Positions 1 to 9,115 are shown, counted from the stretch's first letter. The stretch is 64,000 nt of DNA from Collimonas rhizosphaerae (GCF_038896935.1 NZ_JBANDC010000012.1:1-64000), one strand, 5' to 3'. Numbers and translations are program-made. Notes: generated by a model not told the origin, from the letters alone.

Positions 1-837
1 TCCATCGTCACCAGCGTCGACATCGACCACATCGAATACCTGGGCGACACCCGCGAGAAAATCGGCTTTGAAAAGGCAGGTATCTTCCGGGCTGGCAAAA
101 CCGCGGTGTGCAGCGACCCGGTGCCGCCGCAATCCCTGATCGACCATGCCAACGCGATCGGCGCCGACCTCTGGCTGCTAGGCCGCGATTTCAACTACAC
201 CGGCGACAAGCAGCAGTGGAATTACGGCGGCCGCGGCCAGCGCCGCAATGCGCTGGGCTATCCCGGCCTGCGCGGTGCCAGCCAGCTGCTGAATGCCTCA
301 GCAGCATTGGCTGCGCTGGAAGTGTTGCAGCGCGAATTGCCGGTGAGTCTCAACGCATTACACGATGGCCTTCTAGGCATAGATTTGCCAGGGCGTTTCC
401 AGATTTTACCTGGCAAGCCATCGGTCATATTTGATGTTGCACATAATCCGCATGCAGCAGTTGCCTTGGCAAAAAATCTAAAAGACACGGATTTTCATGC
501 ACAAACCTATGCGGTATTTGGCGCAATGTTGGACAAGGATATCAAGGGCATTGCAGCACAGCTAAAGTCATGTATCGATCACTGGTGCTTGACGGCATTG
601 CCACCGCCACGTGCCGCCAGCAGTGAACAATTGAAAGAGTGTTTACTTGAGATAGGCGTCCATCCCGATGTAGGGCCAAATGCACAATCCCGTATTACTT
701 CTTTCGACTCTCCCGGGCAGGCCTACGCAGATGCCTTAGATAGAGCAAATGCGAATGATCGAATTGTAGTTTTCGGATCGTTCCTGACCGTGGCCGGCGT
801 AATGGCGGTGAGAAAATTTAATGAAACGCAGGAGTGA
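1..837 (+). CDS. folC: Dihydrofolate synthase / folylpolyglutamate synthase, C-terminal part
   Basis: The frame is open from base 1, so the N-terminus lies outside the window. The visible part starts with the FolC segment TSVDIDHIEYLGDTREKIGF and later holds LPGRF and VIFDVAHNPHA, typical of the Mur-ligase-like C-terminal half. FolC adds glutamate to dihydropteroate and folates in the cytoplasm. In Burkholderiales folC is usually followed by a SPOR-domain gene, cvpA and purF; here that neighbourhood is replaced by accessory DNA. Base composition changes inside the gene: up to about base 320 it is strongly GC-rich like the right-hand backbone, and beyond about 340 it is much more AT-rich, while the frame and conserved motifs stay intact. 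This suggests a recombinant 3' end acquired with the neighbouring island. The assignment is firm; the mosaic reading is inference. Confidence 0.93.
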   Translation, partial: SIVTSVDIDHIEYLGDTREKIGFEKAGIFRAGKTAVCSDPVPPQSLIDHANAIGADLWLLGRDFNYTGDKQQWNYGGRGQRRNALGYPGLRGASQLLNASAALAALEVLQRELPVSLNALHDGLLGIDLPGRFQILPGKPSVIFDVAHNPHAAVALAKNLKDTDFHAQTYAVFGAMLDKDIKGIAAQLKSCIDHWCLTALPPPRAASSEQLKECLLEIGVHPDVGPNAQSRITSFDSPGQAYADALDRANANDRIVVFGSFLTVAGVMAVRKFNETQE

Positions 838-1701
838 ACAATACGGTAGCAAGTCAAGAATGAAGAGTCACCAGAAACTGACATGGAATGCCGGCTATCC
901 GCTTGTAATGGGTACGAAGCAGTTAGCGTCGAATAATAATGGTGCGTGGATCAATTATTTTGGCCCGTAAAATGCTTGTATTTGCAAGCATTTTTTGCTG
1001 GCTCGTATGCTGTGTCAGCATATTTTCTGTGACTTCTCGAATTTTTTTTCGAATAAAGCAAATTCGCTTGCTATCGATGAGATGATTTTGTTTTTCGGTA
1101 TTCGTTTTTGAGACTCTAGGTGAATTGATTGGCCCCATAAAGTTGGACTGTTAAAGTATTTTAACTACCCAGATGATCTACTTGGATTTTCTGGACCATT
1201 TTCAGAGTTAGTTTTCGGCCGTTATCAACCATGCTGTGGACCGAAGAGTCCCACAGCATGGTTCTCCGGCGATCGGCCATGGCGAGCCATGTGGGCGTAG
1301 TCATCGGCGGGGTCTCGCAAACGCGTCGAAGAAACACAAATTGAGTCCGTTGCGACGAAGTGGAATGCGCGCTACGCAAGACCGATTCAGCAACGGTGCA
1401 TATTGCCCGCATGGGAACCTGGTCTTGGGCGACGCCATTGACATTGGCGGCTCGAACTAGCGGCTGGTAGCCGCTAGAATGAGATCCCGTTTAAGAGGGG
1501 GTAAGACAACGTACCCGATGTGGCGCCAGATTCCATAACGAATGATGGAGCTGCAACGCAGGTAGGCAATACCTGCGTTGCCGAGTTCTTCGTACAATTT
1601 CCCTCAGTTTCAGTTGCTTGCGAATTTCATCATTCATTGCATCAATTTCAGTTGAAATGATATCTTGCATCGCACACGTGAATCAGACACCTATAGATTG
1701 C
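838..1701. other. Gene-poor left island edge with a possible IS end
   Basis: I see no convincing gene here. Around 1129-1150 the sequence GGCCCCATAAAGTTGGACTG resembles the terminal repeat of IS3-family elements, but no recognisable transposase follows. Bases 1554-1580 form a perfect 11-bp hairpin (CAACGCAGGTA / TACCTGCGTTG, 5-base loop) about 120 bases beyond the 3' end of the minus-strand gene ending at 1702. It lacks a T tract, so a terminator role is uncertain. The stretch reads as decayed mobile DNA. Confidence 0.4.
969..996 (+). terminator. Rho-independent terminator downstream of folC
   Basis: A perfect 10-bp stem (AAAATGCTTG / CAAGCATTTT) with a 6-base loop ends in a T run. It lies about 130 bases after the folC stop. 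The A-rich left arm would also let it act on transcripts from the other strand. Confidence 0.75.
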
Positions 1702-4700
1702 CTATGCGATCTCAGGCGTGTCGAGTATCGCTTGCTTAAGTTCTGCAGGAAATTTAGGAAGAGTTTTTGGATTGCTTGACTCGTATCGTTCCAAGAAAAG
1801 TCTAGCCCGCTCGTAAGGATCAGGTGTTCGCCGAAGTTGATGGGCGTCAACCGCTGAAATCTCCCCGTCAAAGTACGCATAATCTATCAGGCGCGTGAGA
1901 GTACCTTTGTTACTGTCGGCAGACAATAATTTAATTAATTCCTTGCGATGTGTTTTCATCGTCGCTTGGTCAAATGGGCCGTTGGCTTCCAGTTTCGCTG
2001 GGAGATCTGCAAGTGCGTTCCGATCTTTGACAGCAAAATCAGGCCGAATTCCTTCTTTGGGCGCAAATTCAGGTGTGTCGAGAATCGCCTGCTTAAGTTC
2101 TGCAGGAAATTTAGGAAGAGTTTTTGGATTTCTTCCCTCGTATCTTTCCAAGAAAAGTCTAGCGCGCTCGTGAGGATTGGGCGTTCGCCGAAGTTGATGA
2201 GCGTCAGCCGCTGAAATCTCCCCGTCAAAGTACGCATAATCTATCAGGCGCGTGAGAGTACCTTTGTTACTGTCGGCAGACAATAATTTCATTAATTCCT
2301 TGCGATGTATTTTCATCGCCGCTTGGTCAAATGGGCCGTTAGCTTCCAGTTTCGCCGGGAGATCTGCAAGCGTTTTTCGTTCTTCTGCAATTAACTTCGC
2401 CACCGACTCTTTTGCCAATGTCACTTCAGTGCCATTGGCAATCGCCTGCGTCAGTTCTGCTGGAAATGTAGGAAGAGCTTCTGGACTGCGTGATTCGTAT
2501 AGTTGCAAGAAAAGTCTAGCTCGTTGATTAGGATTCGATTCGGCCAATATTGCGGCACGGTCGTCCAAGCTAATATTACCTTTGGCTGCTTGTATATCGA
2601 GCAAATTGGAAAATGTGTCTTTGTTGCTGTCGGCAGACAGTAATTTCATTAATTCCTTGCGATGTATTTTCATCGCCGCTTGGTCAAATGGGCCGTTAGC
2701 TTCCAGTTTCGCCGGGAGATCTGCAAGCGTTTTTCGTTCTTCTGCAATTAACTTCGCCACCGACTCTTTTGCCAATGTCACTTCAGTGCCATTGCCAATC
2801 GCCTGCATCAGTTCTGCCGGAAATTTAGGAAGAGCTTCTGGACTGCGTGACTCGTATAGTTCCAAGAAAAGTTTAGCTCGCTCATAAGGATCCGATGCGA
2901 CCAATATTGCGGCACGGTCGTCCAAGCTGATATTACCTTTGGCTGCCTGGATATCGAGAAAATTCAAGAAAGTCTCTTGGTTACCCTCAGTAGACAGGTA
3001 ATTTATCAGCTCAATGCGATAGTGCATTAAAGCATTCTCATCAAATGGGCGACTGGATAGGTCGGTCGGCAACTCAGCATTCCTTTCTGCACGTGTTTTA
3101 GACGGCTTTTCTGGGATCGCGACTTCCTCCTGGAGCTGCGGCACCCACTCTTCGCCAATCTTCTTCATCTCCATGGGTTCCAACGGATTTTGCGGATCGC
3201 GAATAAAGCGTTTTTCACCTTGAGTAAATGTTTCAACCCAGGTACTTCGGTACAAGAGATATTGCTTATTGGTGGATGGATCAGCAAAGATATTCTTACC
3301 GACATGCTTAAGCTTTGTCGGATCAATGTCGGCGGACAATCTTCTCGAGCTGAGTGAATTCGTTGAGCTTGACGTGCTCGATCTCGGTAACAGATCGATC
3401 GTATCTTCTCCTCTCGGACCTCTTTTCTTGAACAGGCGTGGCAAGGTCTTTAATTTCGCGAGTTGCGAACGAATGTTTGGAGATCGGAATAATCCCCTCA
3501 CTCCGCCAGCTATTCTCCCTGCACCAGGGATCATTAAAAGGTAATTTACTATATCGACTGCAGTGTTAAAAATATTCAGCGCCGACTGCTTGTTACGTTC
3601 GGCATTGGTCGTCGATTGGACATTCGCGTTGGCAATCATCATGTTAACGTGGGCGGTATACATTTCGTCTTGTACATTACCCCGAATCTCATGTGTGCCG
3701 ACCGTGGTAGGCCCTCGGTAGGGTCCACCTGTCGCCGGACCACCTAATTTTGCGACTTCGACCTGACCGTTCTCCGATACGCGTGCCATGAGGTACGCTA
3801 CCATCTCAGGCGTTCTCAACCGTGGTGACTGCGCCATTTCTTCCCGACTCGCAAATACCTGCATTGTCAAACCGTCGGGCGCCTCAGGAGTGCACAAGAC
3901 GACGGCGCCATTCTTAGGCCCAATGGCCATCACGCCATCAACACTAAAGCCACGTCGGTAATGTGGCGCTGAACCTCCAATGATCAATGCTTCGGCCTGT
4001 ATCGCTTGTCCACTAATCTTCGGTCGGGTTTTTGCATCCGGGTACTGAATCACACTTTCGACCCAATCATATGCAGGTCGTTCAGGACTATCTTCCGAAA
4101 AAACGCCTTGGAGCCGTGCTTCTTTAGCATCGACGTCCATCTTGGCCGTTTGATACTGCGTCCACGCAACGCGAAGATCTTGCCCGCCAGAAGAAAGAAA
4201 TGTCTCCTTGAGTTTGTCCTGATATTTCTGACCAACATTCGCGTCAGTCACCATTTTCTTGATCTCGTCGCTTGATAGCTTCTTCCGATTTCCTTTGCTA
4301 TCGATCAAGGTCATCGATAGTTCTTGTCGTCGAGAACTCGCGTCCCAAGGGGGATTGTTCCCCAAAAAATATTCGACGACCGGAACTTGCTTAACATTAG
4401 TCGTTGGTGTCGGCGCCCCAGCTGAACCAACTGTGCCAGGAATCCTAGCTCCGGGTGTGAGTTCAGTGATTGAAACTGTCACTTGCTCAGGATAAATCCG
4501 CCAACCAGGGTACTTCTTTTCTATCGCGGCATTGATTTCGTTATTTGTGAATTCTGGCAGAGGCGGTATTTTCTTCTCCGCCGCTAAGTCACGTACTTTT
4601 TCTTCGCTTGCCTCGCGTTTCTTCTCTACCTCTTCAAGTTGCCGAAGCTGTGCGTCGGTGGCATTCTGCCGCCAAGCTGGCGAATTGGCTTCCAACAGCT

Positions 4701-6147
4701 GTGCGTCACGCTCTTCCAGTACACCTCTCGTATCGAAGGACTGTCGCAACGGTGCATTGGCCGACTTGCCTATTGCATCGAATACATTCAAGTCGGCACG
4801 CTGCACCTTCGCCTGTCCAAATTCATAGCGGATATCCGCATTTTGTTGATCGATTTGCCCTTGAACACTGTACTCAAAAAAATTGCGATTCGCATCGATG
4901 CGAGGTTTTGGGGAATCCGACGGACTTAGGGTAAATCTTGTTTCCCCTACGGCAGATCTTACCTGTGCTTGCAGCAAATTTAGCAGAGATTTACGCTCCT
5001 CAGGATGATGTGACCGAGCATCGATATACCCGTTCATTGCGTCTTCGGAGTCGAACTCTCTGAGCGCCTCACCTGGAATGGATAAAACCAACGCTGCATC
5101 ATCCGCCCCCGAACCTTTCCCTGCGGCTTGAGGAGTCGACATATAAAATGCGCCCGGTATTGGCGTATCGGCCACTTGAGAGTTCAGATCAAACCTGATG
5201 CTTAAGGGCGTTACATTGGGTCTCTGATCCACCGGCAGCTTCTCCAGTTCAGCGAGAGTAGGATTGGCCATTACCGTATCGATCAGCTTTTTACTTTTCG
5301 GCTGAAGTGTACCGTCGCCAACACGCAGATCTGCTTCTGTACGTATCCGCTCTTTTCGCGTATTAACTAGCCATTGCTTAACGCTTAGGCCACCTGTTTG
5401 GGAATTAGGCTGAGAATAATACTCATTGTTTTGATCAATAGCTGTCTTCTCAAGGTCATCGCCCGTACCAGGCTGATCAAGGAAGCGCTGCAAATCACGA
5501 ACACTAACCCCTCCGATTTCCGCGCTCTCTTCGACGGCCGTCGGATCCGAATAGATTCCTCGACCTAACGTACTATTCGCTAGGATATCGTTATCAAGGG
5601 GATTGACACCTGGTCCGCTTGCATATTTATCCGCAATCCAATCAGCCACGCTTTTTGACGACTCCAACGTACGGACAGTTTTGCCGAACACGTATACACC
5701 GTTTTCATCGGTATGGCCAGGTACCCGCGTGATCCGATAAGTATTCACATAGGTTTTAGTGAGATCAATCGGTCGCGGTACTTTTGGGTGCTGTGCTGCG
5801 AATTTCTCGGCGAGTTTTTCCATCAAACTCGGTTTCTGCGCAAACACCTTTTCACTGTTCGCCGAGGATTGTTCCAGTTTGTCGATTTGTCCATTGACGA
5901 CATCTGCGCCATTGGTCGTTGGTTGCGATGACGCGCCGCTGCCAGATACGGAAGAACCAGTTAACGCAGAAGCGGTGCTGACGCTGTTCGTCGATCGAGA
6001 GGGGCGCTCACTGCCTTTGTCATCGGTTGCTTCATCATTCGGCTCAGGCGCTTTCGATGCACTGACGGACGGGCCGATTGGAGGAGGATTATAGGGCGTG
6101 CGAATGACCGGTGGAAATTGTGAAGAAGAGGAAATACTCATAGTCAA
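1702..6147 (-). CDS. Large candidate T3SS effector, DUF6543-like body with C-terminal helical repeats
   Basis: A 1481-residue protein with no signal peptide. The first ~110 residues are rich in Ser, Pro, Thr and Asn, as in T3SS secretion signals. Residues from about 120 to 900 align by eye with the protein at 28084-32448 (for example SxxSVADWIADKYASGPG, EADLRVGDGTL and the segment around EYSVQGQID), and resemble the large DUF6543/dermonecrotic-toxin-type proteins of Pseudomonas. A hydrophobic Gly/Pro-rich stretch near 865-895 and a Tyr/Trp-rich linker near 945-1000 follow. The C-terminus is four repeats of 119 residues (LPAKLEANGPFDQA... and DDRAAIL), all-helical in appearance. No catalytic motif was recognised. 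The start at MTMSIS has an AAAGG-type site upstream, and a shared T3SS promoter element lies 149 bases before it. Effector status is inferred from promoter, neighbours and paralogy. Confidence 0.75.
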   Translation of the reverse strand: MTMSISSSSQFPPVIRTPYNPPPIGPSVSASKAPEPNDEATDDKGSERPSRSTNSVSTASALTGSSVSGSGASSQPTTNGADVVNGQIDKLEQSSANSEKVFAQKPSLMEKLAEKFAAQHPKVPRPIDLTKTYVNTYRITRVPGHTDENGVYVFGKTVRTLESSKSVADWIADKYASGPGVNPLDNDILANSTLGRGIYSDPTAVEESAEIGGVSVRDLQRFLDQPGTGDDLEKTAIDQNNEYYSQPNSQTGGLSVKQWLVNTRKERIRTEADLRVGDGTLQPKSKKLIDTVMANPTLAELEKLPVDQRPNVTPLSIRFDLNSQVADTPIPGAFYMSTPQAAGKGSGADDAALVLSIPGEALREFDSEDAMNGYIDARSHHPEERKSLLNLLQAQVRSAVGETRFTLSPSDSPKPRIDANRNFFEYSVQGQIDQQNADIRYEFGQAKVQRADLNVFDAIGKSANAPLRQSFDTRGVLEERDAQLLEANSPAWRQNATDAQLRQLEEVEKKREASEEKVRDLAAEKKIPPLPEFTNNEINAAIEKKYPGWRIYPEQVTVSITELTPGARIPGTVGSAGAPTPTTNVKQVPVVEYFLGNNPPWDASSRRQELSMTLIDSKGNRKKLSSDEIKKMVTDANVGQKYQDKLKETFLSSGGQDLRVAWTQYQTAKMDVDAKEARLQGVFSEDSPERPAYDWVESVIQYPDAKTRPKISGQAIQAEALIIGGSAPHYRRGFSVDGVMAIGPKNGAVVLCTPEAPDGLTMQVFASREEMAQSPRLRTPEMVAYLMARVSENGQVEVAKLGGPATGGPYRGPTTVGTHEIRGNVQDEMYTAHVNMMIANANVQSTTNAERNKQSALNIFNTAVDIVNYLLMIPGAGRIAGGVRGLFRSPNIRSQLAKLKTLPRLFKKRGPRGEDTIDLLPRSSTSSSTNSLSSRRLSADIDPTKLKHVGKNIFADPSTNKQYLLYRSTWVETFTQGEKRFIRDPQNPLEPMEMKKIGEEWVPQLQEEVAIPEKPSKTRAERNAELPTDLSSRPFDENALMHYRIELINYLSTEGNQETFLNFLDIQAAKGNISLDDRAAILVASDPYERAKLFLELYESRSPEALPKFPAELMQAIGNGTEVTLAKESVAKLIAEERKTLADLPAKLEANGPFDQAAMKIHRKELMKLLSADSNKDTFSNLLDIQAAKGNISLDDRAAILAESNPNQRARLFLQLYESRSPEALPTFPAELTQAIANGTEVTLAKESVAKLIAEERKTLADLPAKLEANGPFDQAAMKIHRKELMKLLSADSNKGTLTRLIDYAYFDGEISAADAHQLRRTPNPHERARLFLERYEGRNPKTLPKFPAELKQAILDTPEFAPKEGIRPDFAVKDRNALADLPAKLEANGPFDQATMKTHRKELIKLLSADSNKGTLTRLIDYAYFDGEISAVDAHQLRRTPDPYERARLFLERYESSNPKTLPKFPAELKQAILDTPEIA
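1710..3066 (-). repeat. Four in-frame tandem repeats of exactly 357 bp
   Basis: The anchor caaatgggc occurs at 1971, 2328, 2685 and 3042, a constant spacing of 357 bases (119 codons). Units 2 and 3 are nearly identical and units 1 and 4 more diverged, with internal exchange: one half-unit type reads IDYAYFDGEIS and the other LDIQAAKGNISLDDRAAIL. This forms the C-terminal module of the 1702-6147 gene and should allow copy-number change by recombination. Confidence 0.9.
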
Positions 6148-6296
6148 GATAGCCTTTCAAAGAAAAAGATAGTGGGAGGACGTGACAATCAGGACTTGCC
6201 GATGCGTGCCGTCATCAGACGATCGCGTTGATGTAGTTGGCATTCACCGATTGATGCAGGATATTTTTTGGCGATTCTTACAGTGTTTCGTCAAGG

Positions 6297-6342
6297 AGTA
6301 TAGATTTCGCAGTCACTGCAGAGGTGGTGGATATGTATTAAA
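6297..6342 (-). promoter_or_regulatory. T3SS-type promoter element (box plus -10) of the 1702-6147 gene
   Basis: Read on the minus strand: TTTAATACATATCCACCAC, then 21 bases, then TATACT (6302-6297). The start codon is 149 bases further. The same layout precedes sctC and three other candidate effector genes. There is no TTGACA-like -35 at the normal 17-base spacing, so an activator is probably needed. Confidence 0.7.
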
Positions 6343-6567
6343 TACATTCCACTGATCTTGCCTTTGTTGATGCATTCCGCTTTCGGCGCATACAGCTTGT
6401 TCTTGTCTTTGGGCTGCTGAGCCAGGATGTTTTGGGTGTTATCGGAGTTTTCCTACATTCTTTGACGATAAGTCTGCTAGCGATGAACGATCAGCTATCC
6501 GATCATGAGAGCACTTAACGGAGATTTTTATAAATTTCACGATGAATCAAAAATGCGGAATGACGAA

Positions 6568-7017
6568 ATGAAGCTTCGAGATGATCAATGGAAAAAATTG
6601 GCGCCTTTGCTGATCGGGAAGCAAGGCGATCCCGGTGCGAAGGCAAAAAACAATCGCTTATATATCGAAGCAGTACTGTGGATAGTATTGAATCAGGCAA
6701 GTTGGAGCAGCCTGCCGGCGCAATTCGGAAAAATCAATGCGGTCTATATGCGCTTTCGGCGTTGGAATATGTGTGATGTTTGGCGCCAATTGGCGCAAAG
6801 CCAGATTGATGACCCGGACTTGCAGTGTATGTTGGAATCGATCGTTCAGTATGGAGACCAGTACACCCGCCGCATCGAGCGAAGACTGAACAGGAAAGCT
6901 AAAAAGAAACAATATATGGCCACAATCAATACGGCGAAGGGCATTCAATCTGTGATGCGAGAAATTGCATTGGCTGGGCCATCAACATTGCATTGGGTTG
7001 GGTTGGTCACGCCATAG
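6568..7017 (+). CDS. IS5-type (DUF4096-like) transposase N-terminal domain protein
   Basis: From the chosen ATG the protein begins MKLRDDQWKKLAPLL and continues through NNRLYIEAVLWIVL, LPAQFGK, and YMRFRRW. This matches the DNA-binding N-terminal domain of IS5-family transposases. After about residue 85 the similarity ends. The rest (with RRIERRLNRKAKKKQ) has no DDE catalytic core I can recognise, and the protein stops at about 149 residues. Upstream in-frame ATGs at 6505 and 6553 are possible starts. It is either a truncated IS remnant or a stand-alone DNA-binding protein derived from one. It lies between the promoter of one effector gene and an RHH-type regulator gene. Confidence 0.5.
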   Translation: MKLRDDQWKKLAPLLIGKQGDPGAKAKNNRLYIEAVLWIVLNQASWSSLPAQFGKINAVYMRFRRWNMCDVWRQLAQSQIDDPDLQCMLESIVQYGDQYTRRIERRLNRKAKKKQYMATINTAKGIQSVMREIALAGPSTLHWVGLVTP

Positions 7018-7146
7018 CGATGCGACGGAATAGATTTGAAGGGTGCATTCTTTGGTCGCCGCTGCGGTGTCGATGTGAGGGATTCCAATAGTCGGAGATA
7101 AATGACAGCAATAGACAAAAGACGAACTAATTGTAGGGGCAAGTAT

Positions 7147-7365
7147 ATGGTATTCAGTGTGATCAAAGTTTCTATTGCGGCGTTAACTATTTCGGTGGGA
7201 AGTTGGCTCTCTTTCAGCCAAATTTCTGAGGCGGCCGATGCGACCAATAGAGATAATGCGGAGCTCAAAGTGCAAGTGACGCAACTAGAGGAGAGGATTC
7301 GACGACTAGAAGAACGTTTTGGAAAGTTAGTGAAACCCGAACGGCGTCAAACTCCTTTGACGTAA
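7147..7365 (+). CDS. Small exported coiled-coil protein
   Basis: A 72-residue product from ATG 7147, chosen over the upstream in-frame ATG at 7102 because it gives a standard signal peptide (VFSVIKVSIAALTISVGSW...SEAADA) and has a GGGG stretch before it. The mature part is a short charged helix (LKVQVTQLEERIRRLEERFG) with heptad-like Leu spacing. This predicts a small periplasmic, possibly oligomeric protein. No family was recognised. It could be a decayed gene end. Confidence 0.4.
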   Translation: MVFSVIKVSIAALTISVGSWLSFSQISEAADATNRDNAELKVQVTQLEERIRRLEERFGKLVKPERRQTPLT

Positions 7366-7759
7366 TTTTTTTCACGAATGGCGTTTGTCGAAGTGCTCAA
7401 ATTCTACAGCCAGATGCGCGTGTGCCGTGGGCGAATTCGACTTACTAAGAAAGGCAATACAGTCGTTCTCAACGACTTTGACGAACGATTCAACGAAGCT
7501 ATTACTCTGCGGGACCAATTTTCCTGGTGAGCTGATTGAATTTCAAATTTCGATCAGAACGACACGTCTTGTTGTTTATATAGCCGTGTCATTGTCAGGA
7601 AATCGTTCGATTTCGGCGGTAGCCTCCGGAAAATCAAAGTGTTGTTCGGCAGCGGCCAAAATGAAATTCTGTACCACATTACTGCCATGTCCATTCATGG
7701 TCGTAGTCCAGATCATTGCTTACTGATCCAAGTAGAGGTGCCATGAAAGGTTCATTCTG
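7366..7759. other. No supported gene
   Basis: The plus-strand open frame at 7385-7726 has no plausible protein character. The minus strand shows a short protein-like stretch (NFILAAAEQHFDFPEATAEI, about 7570-7690) interrupted by stops, which may be a remnant of an unknown gene. Confidence 0.35.
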
Positions 7760-8044
7760 ATGCAGGATTCTGAATTCCATTCTTGTGTTAATTTGTCGGC
7801 TCTGCTTCAACGATCCATGCGAATAAATGGCCGTTTAACTTGTCTTCGACTCGAGCGGATATATTGGATAATTTTGGATGAAATCGCGAAAGAACAGCAA
7901 CAATCAACTGCCAAATTACTATCTGATATTGAAATTCAAGTCTCTCTCAAAAGCAAAGAAATAAAGAATTTTAGTGGTTTTATTCGAGTGCTATGCGTTC
8001 GAAGTGTGATGAAAAATTATTCGCTTAAAGAGTTGATCGAGTGA
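7760..8044 (+). CDS. Ribbon-helix-helix (RHH_4-like) DNA-binding protein
   Basis: A 94-residue protein. Residues 19-80 (SMRINGRLTCLRLERIYWII, then LDEIAKEQQQSTAKLLSDI, later FSGFIRVLCVRSV) fit the RHH_4 family pattern: an N-terminal beta strand G-x-x-T-x-x-R-L-E, a Trp helix, and a second helix. RHH proteins are dimeric transcriptional regulators. The reading frame stops at the exact junction with an IS remnant (8045 onward), so the last residues may not be native. Its place beside the T3SS island makes it a candidate local regulator; nothing in the sequence shows its target. Confidence 0.55.
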   Translation: MQDSEFHSCVNLSALLQRSMRINGRLTCLRLERIYWIILDEIAKEQQQSTAKLLSDIEIQVSLKSKEIKNFSGFIRVLCVRSVMKNYSLKELIE

Positions 8045-8400
8045 TCTTACCTGGCCCTCAATGACATTGAGCACACCAAGACGAAGGTTCGGCATCCGCA
8101 GACTAATGGGATCTGCGAGCGCTTTCATAAAACCATTCTGCAGGAGTTTTATCAGGTCACATTCCGGCGCAAGATCTATCGCTCGATTGAAGAGCTACAA
8201 AACGATCTCGACGACTGGCTGGCTTATTACAACAACGACCGCACACATCAAGGGAAGATGTGCTGCGGTCGGACGCCCATGCAAACACTAATTGACGGAA
8301 AGGAGGCCTGGCAAGATAAAATCACGACACTAAACAACTGAATTTGACCTGACAACTGCACACGTCAAACCGGGGAATGTCCGATCAGATCGCGACTACT
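8045..8400 (+). mobile_element. 3' remnant of an IS with rve-type transposase (copy A)
   Basis: The frame YLALNDIEHTKTKVRHPQTN, then GICERFHKTILQEF and YYNNDRTHQGKMCCGRTPMQ, ends at 8341. It is the C-terminal part of an IS3/IS481-superfamily transposase and includes the catalytic Glu of GICERF. The following end sequence (TGTCCGATCAGATCGCGACT at 8377) is shared with copy B at 27172-27778, which points the other way. The 5' part of the element is missing; its break abuts the stop of the RHH gene. Confidence 0.8.
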
Positions 8401-8794
8401 ACACATTATCCGATCCAGTTGTTTTGCAAGAGCCAGATGCTTGCTGTCGATGAAGGTTTGCATCGGGGATATTGCCAAAGCAATGCTTGCCAGAATTCAT
8501 TCGCTCTTCATTATAGCTTCGCACCCATTCGTCGACACCACTCTGCAGAGTATAGTTTGCGTCGGAAGATGCTGGCGTAAAACTCATTCTGGATGGTCTG
8601 GTAGGATCGTTCCTGCAAGGCGGCTTCGCCGCCTTGCAGGAACGATCCTTGAAACGGTAAAAGCTGCTGCGGCTAAATCTCATCACCTTGCAAGCTTTCG
8701 ATACGCTATCGAGCTGCTCGGCAAGCTTCAACAGCTCCACCTTATTCTTGATGATCTTCTGTTCCGTCATGACGTTCATTTGACTCTCCTTCAT
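8401..8794 (-). mobile_element. Internally deleted IS transposase remnant
   Basis: Reading leftward, the frame starts MTEQKIIKNKVELLKLAEQL and VSKACKVMRFSRSSFYRFKD. This is the helix-turn-helix start of the same transposase superfamily. After an aberrant stretch it jumps to the C-terminal motif GVDEWVRSYNEERMNSGKHC. The catalytic core is gone. The junction region contains a perfect 22-bp hairpin (8603-8649). Confidence 0.7.
8603..8649. repeat. Perfect 22-bp inverted repeat inside the IS remnant
   Basis: The arms 8603-8624 and 8628-8649 are exact reverse complements around a TTC loop. The right arm, read on the minus strand, is native transposase coding sequence (G-E-A-A-L-Q-E). The left arm is an inverted copy that replaces the expected codons. 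The family's own GGCGGCGAAGCCGCC palindrome sits at the centre, so a template-switch origin is likely. It is not a typical terminator because no T tract follows. Confidence 0.75.
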
Positions 8795-8984
8795 TGCTAG
8801 TTTCTAAATTTAACCAGAAATGTCAGATTAAGTCATATTGCACTTAAGGAAGCAAAGTACCTCACTACTTCAGTTCGTCGGATGCAGGCAATTGTCCGTA
8901 CACGGCTGTTCCAGCACAAAGGGAACCACAGTGTGCTAAAAACGGGATTGACGCGATTCTTTAGTACCAGCTTACATCGACTGA

Positions 8985-9065
8985 TTTCCTGCTAGACGGC
9001 TTCGCCGCCTAGCTTGTTGAGATACTTGAAACAGTAAAATCTGTCGCGACTATACACTCATTCTG
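8985..9065 (-). mobile_element. Second short remnant of the same transposase N-terminus
   Basis: Minus-strand reading gives SRDRFYCFKYLNKLGGEAV, then a stop and QEI. This is colinear with the family motif around F-Y-R-F-K...G-G-E-A-A-L-Q-E. A 10-bp hairpin with one mismatch (8991-9000 / 9004-9013) sits at the same place as in the neighbouring remnant. Confidence 0.5.
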
Positions 9066-9115
9066 TGTGCCTCTTTAGGTGGCTTTTCTCAATATTCGCA
9101 ACCGTGTTCTAAGCG

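Noticed and set aside
1554..1580. Perfect 11-bp hairpin as terminator of the 1702-6147 gene
   Set aside because: Well placed but without any T tract on the minus strand; not annotated as a terminator.
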